Assembly: GCA_023053685.1 (NCBI GenBank)
Contig: JALIGW010000010.1
Coordinates: forward strand, 6,516,096 to 6,580,095
Direction: 5' to 3'
DNA length: 64,000 nucleotides
From: Diadophis punctatus similis
Lineage: Eukaryota; Chordata; Lepidosauria; Squamata; Dipsadidae
The notes beneath the pieces are model-generated. The model was not told the origin of the DNA and ran no database searches. It saw only the letters and a program-made list of their open reading frames with translations. A program made the translations under genes and the position numbers. Every line of letters starts with the position of its first letter. The stretch's first letter is position 1. Below are positions 33,992 through 45,536 of the stretch, piece after piece.

Positions 33992-36900
33992 ATTCCTAAC
34001 CTGGAATGTCAATGGATTAAATTCACCACAGAAAAGAAGGAAAATATTTCACTATCTTAAACAATTCAATAATGACGTGGTCTGCCTTCAAGAAACACAT
34101 ATTAGAACACAAGACCAAAAACATCTGATAAATTCAAGATTAGGAACACATTTTGTTACAGCAGCATCAGGGGAAAAAATGGCATTGTTATATATGTTAA
34201 AAGACATTTGATTGCTAAGCTAATCGAAGCAGATGATCAAGGAAGATTTCTAGCTATAGAACTTTTAATTAAAGGAGAGAAAATATTGGTGATTGGTGTA
34301 TATGCCCCGAACCAACAACAAGGAAAATTTTATGATCTTCTACATACAAAGTTGATACAATGGGACTACAATACCTGCATCCTTCTAGGGGATTGGAACG
34401 GTGTACCAGACGTCAAAAAAGACAAGAAGGGCCCTAAGCAAAATATTTTTTCAAGAGCAAAATTGCCAAAATCCTTTTTCGAGATGATGGAGGATTGGGA
34501 GTTGAGGGATATTTGGCGTGAAAGAAATACAGAAGAAAAGGATTTTACTTTTTTTTCCGATAGACACCAATCTTTTTCAAGGATTGATTTTATTTTGATT
34601 ATACTAATAATCTTTTTTCTAGGGTAAAGAAGATGAAGATATGCTCAAGAACATTGACGGATCATAGCCCGGTCAGGTTGGAATTGGAATATGGAAATGG
34701 ACCTAGAAGGTCATGGAGGTTAAATGATAATTTATTTAGATATGAGGATAATGTGAAGGAGTGTAAAAAATTAATGAAAGAATTTTTTGTCAACAATATG
34801 CAGAAGGGTACCTCCACGGAAATGGTTTGGGATGCAAGTAAAGCTTATATGAGAGGTATTTTGATATATTTGAACAATAAATTTAGAAGGAAAAAAGGTG
34901 AAAAAAGGAAAGAATTAGAAGAGGAGATTAAAAGACAGGAGAGGGCTTTAATTTCTAATCCAATGGACAAGAAAATTAAAGAGACAATTAATTTACTAAA
35001 GGGTCAATTTAACATGTTAATGGCAGACCAAGTGGCAACCAATTTACAATATACTAAATTTAATACTTTTAGTAATGCTAATAAACCAGGAAGATGGTTG
35101 GCATATACGCTAAGAAAGAAGCAAAAATCAAGAATTATTGAAAAAATAAGATATAAGGGTAAAGAAGTTTACAAACAAGAACTTATTAAAAAATCCTTTT
35201 TAGAATTTTATTCAGGATTATATAGTGGGGATAAAGTTAAAGAAGAGGATATAGATAAATATTTGCAGAAACAGAATATTTATATAACTACTAAGGTGCA
35301 GAGGGATATTTTAAATCAATTGATAACTTCAGAAGAGATTTTACTGGCAATTAAACAGTTAAAAGTGGGCAAAGCCCCGGGGACAGATGGTTTAACTGCT
35401 GTTTATTATAAAAAATTGCAGGAAGAAATGGTGGAACCACTTAAAGAATTGTTTAACAATATTCAACAGGGAGGTAATGTACCCCCAACTTGGAAGACTG
35501 CCTTTATTTCTCTGATCCCAAAAGAGGGTCAAGATCACACAGATCCAAAAAATTATAGGCCGAGCTCACTTTTAAATATAGACTACAAAATTTTTGCTAA
35601 AATCTTAGCAAACAGATTAATGATACTTCTGCAACAGATGATACATCATGATCAAACGGGGTTTTTAATTGGTAGACACATGAAAACTAATGTTAGACAA
35701 ATTGTTAATTTATTAGAGTACTTGGGAAGTAACAACCAGGTTCCCGCAGCATTAGTATTTTTGGATGCCGAGAAAGCCTTTGATAGATTGAATTGGCAGT
35801 TTTTATTAAAGTTAATAGAAAATTTACAACTTGGAGATCATTTTGTACAATCCATTGGGGCAATATATCAAAAACAAACAGCGCAAATAATAATTAACGG
35901 TGGACTGACAGATACTTTTAATATAGAAAAGGGAACAAGACAAGGATGTCCCTTGTCTCCCTTGTTGTTTATTTTGAGTTTGGAAATATTACTTAGTAAA
36001 ATAAGAGAGCTTGATACAATAAAAGGAATAAAAATTAGACAGGAAGAATACAAGCTACGAGCGTTTGCGGATGACCTGGTTGTTACTTTGACTCAACCAC
36101 TACAATCTATTAGTATTTTGATGGATACAATTAACTCTTATGGACAAGTATCTGGCTTCAAAATAAATATAGCTAAAACAAAAATAATAGTTAAAAATGT
36201 GACAAGAAACCAAAAAGAAGAAATAGAAAAGGTAACAGGTTTTGAGATAGTCCAAAAGATTAAATATTTAGGGGTTTATATTATGTTCACAAATACAAAA
36301 CTATATCAATATAATTATGAACCACTCTGGTTAAAAATACAGAAAGTTATGGAAAACTGGGGGAAATTACAATTGTCTTTGCTGGGTAGGATAGCTGCAG
36401 TCAAAATGAATGTCTTACCAAGATTTTTATTCCTCTTTCAAATGATACCAATACTTAAAAAGGATGAAAATTTAAAGGAGTGGCAAAAGGGTATAAATAA
36501 ATTTATTTGGGCAGGAAAGAAGCGAAGGGTAAACCAGAAGATTATGCAGGATACACACGAAAGAGGTGGTTTAAAAATGCCTAATTTAAAACTGTATTAT
36601 GAAGCAGCAGTTCTCTCAGCAATTACGGATTGGATTAATTTAACGGAAGAGAGGGTATTAAATATTGAGGGATATGTCTGTATTACGGGTGGCATGCTTA
36701 CCTAGTATATGATAAAAAAGTAGATAAAGCCTTTAAGAGCCATATATTAAGAAATGCTTTATTGCGTGTCTGGAAAAAGTACCAATGTAAATTAAATGAT
36801 AAGTTACCTTTATGGACAGTACCCAGACACGCAATAGAAGACATAAATCTGGAACAAAAATTAGATAAGATTACATATAAAGTACTTCTTTCTGAAGATG

Positions 36901-37735
36901 GAATTTCATTTCAATTAAAACCGTTTGAGAAATTAAGAGAGGAAGGAATAATCAGAACATGGTTTCAATATAGACAACTACAGGCTAGATGGAGAGAAGA
37001 TCAAAAAATTGGTATTCTGAAAAAAGAGAATAATTTGATTGTACAAATAAAAGATAAGGGCCCAATGCATATAAAGAGACTGTATAATATTTTATTGGAA
37101 TTAGACTCAGAAACAGAATTAGTTAAGGATTGTATGATAAAATGGGCTCAAAATATTGGAGAACCTATAATGATGGAAACATGGGAAAAGATATGGGTTA
37201 GAAATGTTAAATTCACACAGGCTCAAAATTTAAGAGAAATTTTTTATAAAATGTTTTATAGATGGCATTTAGACCCAAAAAAACTAGCTTGTATGTACCC
37301 AAATTTACATCCTAAATGTTGGAGATGTGAATGTGAGGATGCTACATATTTTCATATATGGTGGTCTTGCAAAAAAATTAAGGCTTTTTGGATAAAAATT
37401 TGGTGGATTATACAAAATATTTTAAAGAAAAAGATTAAGTTTACACCACAGTTTTTTTTTTGCTGGGAATAATTATGGATTGTTCTGTTATAGAGACTAA
37501 GTTGGTTTTGAACTTTATAACTGCTGCCAGGTTATTGGTGGCACGATACTGGAAGAAGGAAGATATACCTACAATTGAAGAATGGACATTGAAAGTGACA
37601 CATTTGGCTGAAATTGCCAAAATTTCAGCATATCTTAAGGACCACTCAAATGAAAGATATATATTGGAATGGAGCAAGTGGACTGAATATATTCAGAAAA
37701 AGTATCAGATTAAGATAACCCAAACAGTTTATTAA
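33981..37735 (+). pseudogene. L1 ORF2 (endonuclease-reverse transcriptase), few lesions
   Basis: Starts at ATGGGAAGTAG, overlapping the end of ORF1. AP-endonuclease: FLTWNVNGLNS, VVCLQETHI (catalytic glutamate), then LLGDWNGV and, after another shift, LTDHSPVRLEL (histidine of the active site near 34660). RT: KAPGTDGL (near 35370), YRPSSLLNIDYKI, FLDAEKAFDRL, RQGCPLSPLLF, and catalytic FADD at 36064-36075. C-terminal zinc region: CWRCECEDATYFHIWWSC (about 37318-37370). The frame is broken near 34205, 34630, 36705-36760 and 37465. Otherwise it is long and open (690 codons over RT), so it is relatively young but inactive. Confidence 0.9.
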
Positions 37736-38008
37736 TGTTAGATGTTTGGGAAATTTTAGATTATACTTTCAAGTTTTTGGAGTAACAAAGAGTTAAGAAT
37801 GGAAAAGATATTATTGAACTAACAACTTTTTTTAGTATTTTGTAGTTTTATGCTTTTCTTTTTGAAATTATACCTTGTGCTTTTTCTGGGAAGTCCGGGG
37901 GTGGGTGGGTGGGAGGGTGAGTAGGGGGGAAAGGGTGGAGGGTGGAAGGGGGGGAGAAAAGAGAAAAATGTATGTACTTTGTACTTTTAAAACTTTTCAA
38001 TAAAAAAA
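37736..38008 (+). other. L1 3' UTR with G-rich tract
   Basis: At 37895-37965 runs of three to seven G occur about ten times (GGGGGTGGGTGGGTGGG and on), a pattern able to form G-quadruplexes. AATAAA followed by a short A run marks the end of the element. Confidence 0.8.
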
Positions 38009-38422
38009 ACTGGGAACTTCTTCGTTCCCTGTGGTTCTTCCTCTGCTGCTTACCTGTCTATCGGGGGTCAGTGACGGAAGGACAAATATGGTCGCTATTA
38101 CCCCCGCCACTATCATTGCCATTATCATCTTGGCAAAGACTCTTAAGAACATGCACCAGAACAACTTTTATTGCCTATTATTGGACTGTACACGTGAACA
38201 TGTTGAGATTATATCTTTTACAATAGACAGACAGGGCCTTGGAGCCATTATTTGTAGATGGGATTCATTGGCTCCCATTAATTATTATTCTAAGTTGCTT
38301 TTATTCTTTTACTTTATATCAACTGACCCTGGAAGTTTTTTATAGGGGGGGAGTGGCTGATTAGTATGTGTACTTAATTGTGGATGGTGATTGATTGGGT
38401 TACTGGAGAGTAAGATGTATGG

Positions 38423-41400
38423 GTGGATGTGATAGGATTGAGTTGGCCCTGGGAAAACACCCCTTACCTGCTGAGTGTGAAAAAGCAGAAGCAGGTGGGC
38501 GCCAGATCCTGGTACCGACACACTATGTATGAACAAGTGGGCCAGTCAGAAAGAATGGGGGCTGGCAGAGCGGGGGAGTGGATCTCCGGTGAGGAGGAGA
38601 GCCAGAATATATCGGTCATTATGGGGAGGGGGAGATACGGCGGGAGCCAAGGGGTGGGCCGTACTCGGAGAACTAGGACTCACTATTTGCAAGCAATTCC
38701 ATATTCTAACCCCTTGGAGTCAACTCAAAGGCCTGGGGACCAGGGTTGTCAGGGCCCTGGGCTCAAGCTGCTGCTGCTGAATGCCAGGTCAATTGTCAAC
38801 AAGGCCCCCCTCATTCGGGTTCTTATCCTAGAAGAGGGAGCCGACCTGGCATGTATAACCGAGACCTGGCTGGGCCCTGAGGGAGGTGTTCCCCTCTCGG
38901 AAATATGCCCAGACAGGTTTCAGGTGCACCATCAGTCTCGACCCCAGGGAAGGGGTGGCGGAGTGGCAGTTATCATCCGGAAGGGTCTGTTACCTCGTAG
39001 GATCCCTGCGCCAGAGATTGTCAGGTGTGAGGCTCTCCTTGTGAAGCTGGACCTAGGGGTTCAGGTGGGCCTATTGCTCACGTACCTGCCTCCCAGCTGC
39101 GTGTCAATGGTCCTGCCCGCTCTGCTGGAGGCAGTAGCCGGCCTGGCGGTGGAGTTCCCCAGACTCATGGTGCTGGGGGACTTTAATCTGCCATCGCTGG
39201 GCGATTCCTCTGATGCGGAGCTTCTATGACAACCATGGACCTGTCCCAGGTAAATCAAGGTCCGACTCACAAGGGGGGGGTCACACACTCGACTTAGTAT
39301 TTCTCTCAGGGCAGTGGATCAATGATCTGGAATTAAGGGGTTTAGTCATCTCTCCCTTGTCATGGTCAGATCATTCTCTATTAAGGTTGGACTTTTCCAC
39401 GCCACTCCCTCACTGCAGGGCGGCGGAACCGACTAGGTGGTTCCGCCCCAGGCACCTAATGGACCTGGAAGGGTTTCAGAAGGAGCTTGGGGATTTACCT
39501 GAATCCCTGGTACACAATTCCTCCAAAGCCATAGTAGCTGCCTGGCATAGGGCGGGAGTGGGGGCTTTGGATAGAATTGCGCCTTTGCGGCCTCTCTGCA
39601 GCAGTGGATCTGGGAGAGCACCTTGGTTTACTGAGGAACTCTGGGAGATGAAACGCCAGAAGAGATGCCTAGAGCAACGATGGAGGGCCACTAAATCCGA
39701 ATCCGACCGAACACTGCTAAGAGCCTTTATTAGGACTTACCTAGTGGCGATAAGAGTGCATTTTTCCGCTCTTATCGCATTCACAGATTCTCGCCCAGCC
39801 TCCCTTTTTAGGGTGACCCGTTCCCTTCTCAATGGGACAGGGGCAGAGGAACCACTTTAAGGGAGAGCTGAGGAATTCATACAGTTTCTGGCGGATAAAA
39901 TCACTCAGATTCGGACAGACCTGGACTCCAATTGGGCAAAGCAAGCCGAGATGACAGGGGCAGATCTTAATCCCATTTTATGGGAAGAGTTTGACCTGGT
40001 GACCCCTGAGGAAGTGGACAAGGCCATTGGAGTGGTAAGCTCCGCCACTTGTATGCTGGATCCGTGCCCCTCCTGGCTTGTTTCGGCAAGTAGGGAGGGG
40101 ACACGAGGTTGGTTCCAGGAGTTAATCAACGCTTCTCTAAGTGAGGGGTTCTTCCCCCAGCCTTTAAAGGTTGTGGTGGTGAGGCCCCTCCTTAAGAAGC
40201 CATCCCTCGACCCAACTGATCTTAAAAACTATCGACCAGTCTCCAACCTCCCCTTTATGGGGAAGGTGGTGGAGAAAATGGTGGCGCTGCAACTCCAACG
40301 ACTCTTGGATGAAACAGAGTATCTTGATCCTTTTCAGTCGGGTTTCAGGCCCGGTCACAGCACAGAAACTGCCTTGGTCACGCTGATGGATGATCTCTGG
40401 TGAGCCCGAGATGGAGGTTGCTCCTCCATCTTGGTGCTACTTGACCTCTCAGCAGCTTTCGATACCATTGACAATGGTATCTTTCTGCGACGGCTCGGGG
40501 AGATGGGAGTGGGAGGCACCATTTTGCAGTGGTTCTCCCCCTATCTCTCTGACCGGTCGCAGTCGGTGTTGGCTGGGGGACAGAGGTCGACCCCGAGACC
40601 CCTCATATGTGGGGTTCCTCAGAGGTCAATTCTTTCCCCTATGCTCTTCAATATCTACATGAAACCGTTGGGTGAGATCATCCGTAGGCATGGGGTGAGG
40701 TTCCAACAGTACGCTGACGACACTCAGCTGTATATATCCACCCCATGCCAATTCAGTGAGGCAGTTGATGTGATGTGCTGGTGTCTGGACACTGTAAGGG
40801 CCTGGATGGGGGTTAACAGGCTCAAATTCAACCCGGATAAGACCGAGTGGCTTTGGATGTTGCCTCCTAAGGACTTTGACATCTGTCCCTCCTTGGTTCG
40901 GGGGGGGGATTTGATCCCCTCAGAACGGGCTCGCAAGTTGGGGGTCCTTCTGGATCCACAGCTAAAATTGGACCAACATCTAACAGCTGTGGCCAGAGGG
41001 ACCTTTGCACAAGTTTGTCTTGTGCACCAGTTGCGTCCTTTCTTGGATCGGGAGGCACTACTGACAGTCACTCATGCCCTTGTTACCTCACGCCTTGACT
41101 AGTGCAACGCACTCTACATGGGGCTATCCGTGAAGAATGTTCAGAGACTGCAGCTAGTGCAGAATGTGGCAGCGCATGTGGTGATGGGTGTCCCGAGATA
41201 CACCCATGTGACACCCATCCTTCGCGAACTGCACTGGCTGCCCATAGGGCTCCGAGCGCAATTCAAGGTGTTGGTGATTACCTTTAAAGCCCTACATGGC
41301 TTAGGACCAGTTTACCTCCAAGACCGCCTTCTCCAACATACCTCCCTAAGACCGATTAGAGCCCATAGAGTTGGTCTGCTGGTGGTCCCGTCAGCCAAAC

Positions 41401-41561
41401 AATATCGGCTAGTGGGCCCACGAATGAGGGCCTTCTCTGTGGTGGCACCGGCTCTCTGGAATACACTACCCCCCGAGATCCGCATAATTCCCACCCTGCC
41501 AGCCTTCGGAAAAGCATTAAAAACATGGCTTTGTCGACAGGCCTGGGGCCAAGGATTTTAA
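38423..41561 (+). pseudogene. L2-type LINE ORF2 (endonuclease and RT), inactivated
   Basis: Endonuclease: KLLLLNARSIVNKAP, ITETWLGPEGG (catalytic glutamate), GRGGGVAVIIRKG, LVLGDFNLP-like MVLGDFNLPSL (near 39170). After a frameshift near 39220 the rest is one frame to 41561: LSWSDHSLLRL (SDH motif), then RT with [45 protein letters not shown], catalytic YADD (40710-40721), and the C-terminal region ending WNTLPPEIR. Stops at 39858-39860 (TAA), 40401-40403 (TGA) and 41100-41102 (TAG) break it. Three nonsense changes and one shift in 3.1 kb make it older than the copy at 22937. Confidence 0.9.
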
Positions 41562-41756
41562 TATAACACCGATTATTCTTGGCCCCATGAGTGCATCATT
41601 GGGTTTTTAAATTGTGGTTTTTTTAAAATGCTTTAAAATGTTTAAATTGTTTACATTATTTTAATCTTGTTCTTAAATTTTTTAACTGTTTTTTAGATTT
41701 TGTATTTAATATGCTGTGAGCCGCCCAGAGTCCCTTTGGGAGTTGGGCGGCATACA

Positions 41757-41757
<1 letters not shown>

Positions 41758-41815
<58 letters not shown>
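41758..41815. repeat. (AATC)n microsatellite at LINE tail
   Basis: About 14 units directly following the L2-type 3' terminus, as expected if it grew from the element's own short 3' repeat. Confidence 0.95.
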
Positions 41816-41817
<2 letters not shown>

Positions 41818-41820
41818 TAA

Positions 41821-42343
41821 AACATGTTTTGATTTATTTTTCTTTATTATTTCAATGTAACCTAAGTCCCACTACTAGCTCTAACTAAATGTTATGCATT
41901 GAACTGAAGTCTTCAGGAGCAGTATTAAGTATGGACAGTGAATTTTATCCTTTAGGTGGTTCACTTCATTGCCTATGAATATATTGATTGAATGACTGAA
42001 TTCAATAAGGGACATTTGGGCTACCAGGAACTGAAAGTCCATGAAAATTTATTTTCAATGTTTGTGTTTTGTTGAGGGGCTCAATCAGTAAAGCTACGTA
42101 TTACAGCTAGAAATCCCATGGAAAATTTAAAAAACCCTAAATATCATTAATCTCCATATCTTAATCGGTCACTACCTAACAAGGTAGATAAGAAAACAAG
42201 AGCAAATATATTTGATATAGTGCTGGATGACTTTTCATATTGATCCATTATCATGACAGATTACTTCCTTGTGACAATGAAGTTAACCAGAGCAGGAAAG
42301 AAAGGACCTGCTTTTTAAGATGTAATGGCTCCACCAAGCTTCC
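41821..42343. other. Intron sequence, no feature identified
   Basis: No repeat or gene recognised; target region of the LTR that follows. Confidence 0.5.
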
Positions 42344-43012
42344 TGTTGTGGTTCATCGACTACCAGCGGAGCTGGCAGTCAAGTCAGATGAGTCAGAGGA
42401 GGTGGAGGGGGTGCCTGGATTAACATTGGAGCCTGCGGAAGGCTCTGAGGAACAAGAGGACTCAGAGCCAGATGCAGAGCAGGGCCCATTTTCTCACGCT
42501 CAGGCTGTTTTGGGGGCCTGAGCTCAGCGAAGGGGAGGAACAGCCGGGCCCATCCCAGACATGCGTATGAGCAGAGAAGAGGGGAGAGGAGAGCACAGCG
42601 GACTGGGGGCCGACTCTCCAAGAAAAAAAGGAAACATTAACAAGCCCCTCCCTGGCTGGAACATAAAGAGAAGAGGTGTGGGAGGCATTGGTTGCTATAG
42701 ACAACCGTTCGTGCTACAGGAGAGTTCCTTTCGTCAGATTTCTTTGCCAGGATTTCTTTGCCAATACCCAGGTTGGCCAGGACTATTTCTGTTGGGATTG
42801 AAATGCTAATTGAGCCTCCCTACAGGGAACTCAGAGACATTGCAATTAGCTGAGCCGGTGTGAGCAGAGACTGCTACTGCTTGTTGAAACATCTAAGAAC
42901 TCTTACCTAGAGTTTTTCAGTGAATGCAGTTTATTCCTGCCTTGTTAAATAAAAAGGGGTTTTCCTCACGAGTAAGCAGTTGAGTAGTACTTGCGAAGGC
43001 TGGGTCAGAACA
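42344..43012 (+). mobile_element. Solo LTR of a gypsy-type element
   Basis: 669 bases beginning TGTTGTGG and ending GGGTCAGAACA, the latter identical to the end of the gypsy copy 2 LTR. Flanks CTTCC (42339-42343) and TTTCC (43013-43017) match at four of five bases. AATAAA at 42947-42952 gives plus orientation. The A/G-rich block with GAGGAGGTGGAGG and GAGGAACAAGAGG mirrors that of the other two LTRs. Confidence 0.7.
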
Positions 43013-43344
43013 TTTCCTGGTGGCAGTTGGGGAGTTTCTCAGTGATATTAATGGGTACTTGTTGAGCCAGGATGCTCAACAAATCACTCCTGAGTAATTT
43101 TTCCAACCTGCCTATCCCATGTAGCTCCTTGGTTTACTAAAGAGTCCTAGCAAATAAGTGATTGAACAGTGACTAAAGAGGCCAAAGACGGTGGAGGAAA
43201 TGTGAACAGATGAGTAAGACTCCCAGTGTAAGGCTTCTCAGTGGCAATTAAGGTGGCAAAGCATATAGAAATTGAATAAATAAATATTTTCATGCTGTTA
43301 TTGTGTCTGAGAATGTCATTCAGCTACACTGTTCAAAGCACCCC
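43013..43344. other. Intron sequence, no feature identified
   Basis: Nothing recognised. Confidence 0.5.
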
Positions 43345-43500
43345 CGGTCCCTGACTTCTTTTTTAAATAATAATTTTATTAAAGTTTACAAATACAAAGA
43401 TAAAACACTAATAGAAGCTAAGAAATATATAAAAAGTAAAGAAAAAAAGAAAACTGCAAAAATATATATTTTAAAATTCTTTCTTTTCAATACTGTGACT
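43345..43500 (-). mobile_element. L1 3' end remnant
   Basis: T-rich sequence reading as a reversed L1 3' UTR (TTAAATAATAATTTTATTAAAG..., like the starts of the antisense copies near 5655 and 22150). No coding sequence is left. Confidence 0.5.
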
Positions 43501-43674
43501 TTTCAAAGACTTTGCAGGTCATGTGAGAATGGGGTGTGTTGTCATGTGGCCCTCAGACCCTCTGCAAGTTGTACAAGAGGCTGTGCTCTCACATGACATC
43601 TGAACCCTCTAAAAATCACATGAGAATGGGGCATGCTTTTTTTGTGGCTTTTGAAGGCTGCAGAGGGTGTAGAA

Positions 43675-44767
43675 CAGCGGTTCCCAACCTGGGGGTCACG
43701 ACCCCTTTGGGGGTCGAACGACCATTTCCCAGGGGTTGCCCCGGCATCCTCAGCTCCCCCCCCACTGCCACAAGCCTGGCCATATCGCACCCCACAACCC
43801 GCGCCCCCACCGCGACCCACCCCGCTGCCGCCATTTGGGTTATTTTACCCTCTGCGCATGCGCAAAGCGTTCTGCGCATGCGCAGAGGGTAAGAGAACCC
43901 AAATGGCAGCATCCAGGCAAAGTCTCCAGATCCAGGCGAGGTCTCCGCTTGCTTCGCATGTTGTCGCTGGGAGCTTTTCGAGTCCTGTCGCGAAAAGCAT
44001 GCACGACTTCGGCGGGGCCGGGACAGGTGGCTGCCCGGAGAGAGCAATCCCCTTCGCAGAATCTCTCCCGTCTACCTGTAGCGTTCAGGGCGAACCCCCC
44101 CCACTTCCCCTGCCTGCCTGGATGCCACCATTTGACTACTTTTTCCCTCTGTGCATGTGCAAAGCGTTCTGCATGCACAGAGGGCAAAAGAACTCAAATG
44201 GCGGCGTCCAGGCTGGCGGGGGAAGCGGGCGGGGGAAGCCCTGTGCCACGACCGCCACCGGCTCCATTGGCCCTGCAACGACCGACAGGCAAGAGTGAAC
44301 CAGGAGCATTTCACCCCTGGGCGAAGGGGGTAGCTCTCTCCGGGCAGCCGCCTGTCCTTGCCCCTCTGAAGTCACGCACGCCTTTCGTGACGGGGCTCGA
44401 AAAGCTCCCAGAGGCAACGCGCAAAGCGAGCGGAGACCTCACCCAGATCTGGAGACTTCGCCCAGACGCCGCCATTTGGGTTCTTTTACCCTCTGCGCAA
44501 AGCGTGTGTGCGCATGCGCAGTGCTGAAAAATAAAAAATTCAAAAAAAATCAAAAACAAGATGGCGATGCATGCGCAGTGCTGGAAACTCGGCTTCTGTG
44601 CATGCTCAGAAGAAGAAAAAATTCAAAAATTCAAAAAAAATTTAAAAAGTTGGCGGCGCCCATGAACCGGCACCGACCGAACTGGTTCCGTGACATCATT
44701 GTGACATCACCAGCGGGTCACTACCAGTTTGGGTGAACCAGTCCAAACTAGGAGGAACCCACCTCTG
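43675..44767. mobile_element. CpG-rich hAT-like composite
   Basis: The left end CAGCGGTTCCCAACCTGG with GGGTCACGACCCC resembles the SPIN hAT family known in squamates. The right end GGAACCCACCTCTG (to 44767) matches instead the terminus of the element at 20107-20452. So two elements appear fused or nested, and no shared target duplication is seen. Inside are three related palindromic units (43825-43910, 44121-44215, 44465-44525). The ORFs over it are low-complexity read-through. Confidence 0.6.
43825..43910. repeat. Palindromic unit with two NRF1-like sites
   Basis: CTGCCGCCATTTGGGTTATT...CTGCGCATGCGCAAAGCG is followed by its near-perfect reverse complement. Each arm holds TGCGCATGCGCA, the palindromic consensus of the transcription factor NRF1. 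Partial copies lie at 44121-44215 (decayed to TGTGCATGTGCA) and 44465-44525 (TGCGCATGCGCA at 44509-44520). Confidence 0.75.
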
Positions 44768-44991
44768 GTCTAATAGCTGTAATGGTTCTTGAAGTAATAA
44801 TACAAAGACATAGGGCTTTTGTACTACCATGTACATTACATGAGAAATCTAAGGATATATCATTTATACCAGTGGTTCCCAAAGTGGGCGGGTACCGCCC
44901 CCCAGGGGGCAGTGGGAACCCTTAGGGGGGCGGTGAGAGGGAAGGGTAGTGACAGGGGGTGGTGAGAGGGTAGGTGGTTTGCCATGCTTTT

Positions 44992-45130
44992 GCACTTGAA
45001 GCTCCCTTGCGTTCCTCGCTCTTGTGTGCAGGGCAGCCCATTCTGAAAGAAAACACGAGATGTTTTCTTTCAGAATGGGCTGCCCTGCACACAAGAGCGA
45101 GGAACACAACGGAGTTACAAGTGCTAGGTA
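44992..45130. repeat. Palindrome 1 inside the hAT-type element
   Basis: Arms of about 65 bases around 45060 (GCAGGGCAGCCCATTCTG mirrored by CAGAATGGGCTGCCCTGC, extending out to CACTTG/CAAGTG). Confidence 0.85.
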
Positions 45131-45216
45131 TGATGCCCGCCTAGCCCCCACCCAGGCTCCGCTCCGCCCCGCATGATTGGTCACCCCAAACTGCATCCAA
45201 CCACGCGACGGGTGTC

Positions 45217-45362
45217 CTACCTAGCACTTGAAGCTCTCTCGCGTTCCTTGCTCTTGTATGCAGGGCAGCCCATTCTGAAAGAAAACGTGAGATGTTTTCT
45301 TTCAGAATGGGCTGCCCTGCATCCAAGAGCGTGGAATGTGGCGGAGTTACAAGTGCTAGGTA
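45217..45362. repeat. Palindrome 2 inside the hAT-type element
   Basis: Second copy of the same palindrome with outer ends TACCTAGCACTTG / CAAGTGCTAGGTA. It differs from palindrome 1 at scattered positions, so the two are not a fresh duplication. Confidence 0.85.
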
Positions 45363-45489
45363 CTGAGCACGGCACAGCAACGAGGGAAGCCGACCGCTCC
45401 TGAAGCTGCTCGGGCGAGCACTCGTAGACCTGTGGGAAGGCCCCGTTGCGGAACCTGCGCATGTGTGGACTTTCCCGCCCGGCATCCCC

Positions 45490-45502
45490 ATCACCTAGCA
45501 AC
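45490..45502 (-). promoter_or_regulatory. X-box-like (RFX) motif before the captured exon
   Basis: ATCACCTAGCAAC, reverse complement GTTGCTAGGTGAT: one strong RFX half-site (GTTGCTA) and one weaker one. RFX factors drive ciliary genes, and RSPH14 is a ciliary gene, so this fits a captured native promoter. It lies 34 bases upstream of the ATG. Confidence 0.55.
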
Positions 45503-45536
45503 CTGGCGCGTGCAATTCTGCGGGCTCCCCTCCGGC

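Larger units (their letters stand above)
31258..38008 (+). mobile_element. Near full-length L1 LINE
   Basis: About 6.75 kb: GC-rich 5' UTR (31258-32743), ORF1 (32744-33991), ORF2 (33981-37735), and a 3' UTR with a G-rich tract ending in CAATAAAAAAAA (38000-38008). Same orientation as the host gene, in intron 45. This is the reference copy for the other L1 fragments in the window. The left boundary is estimated from where 5' UTR-like sequence begins; no target duplication was identified. Confidence 0.9.
38009..41820 (+). mobile_element. L2-type LINE, nearly complete
   Basis: About 3.8 kb: 5' sequence (38009-38420), endonuclease, RT, 3' UTR, tail GCCGCCCAGAGTCCCTTT...GGGCGGCATACAAAT, and an (AATC)n array (41758-41815). 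It abuts the end of the sense L1. Diverged in sequence from the intact L2-type copy at 22868-24575. Confidence 0.9.

Noticed and set aside
43633..44527. Long overlapping proline- and cysteine-rich open frames
   Set aside because: GC-rich palindromic transposon sequence leaves all frames open; no domain is visible.
45432..45536. Earlier in-frame ATG at 45432 for the RSPH14-like exon
   Set aside because: The 35 codons before 45537 show no similarity to the protein and lie in the GC-rich 5' flank. The conserved start is MAH at 45537.
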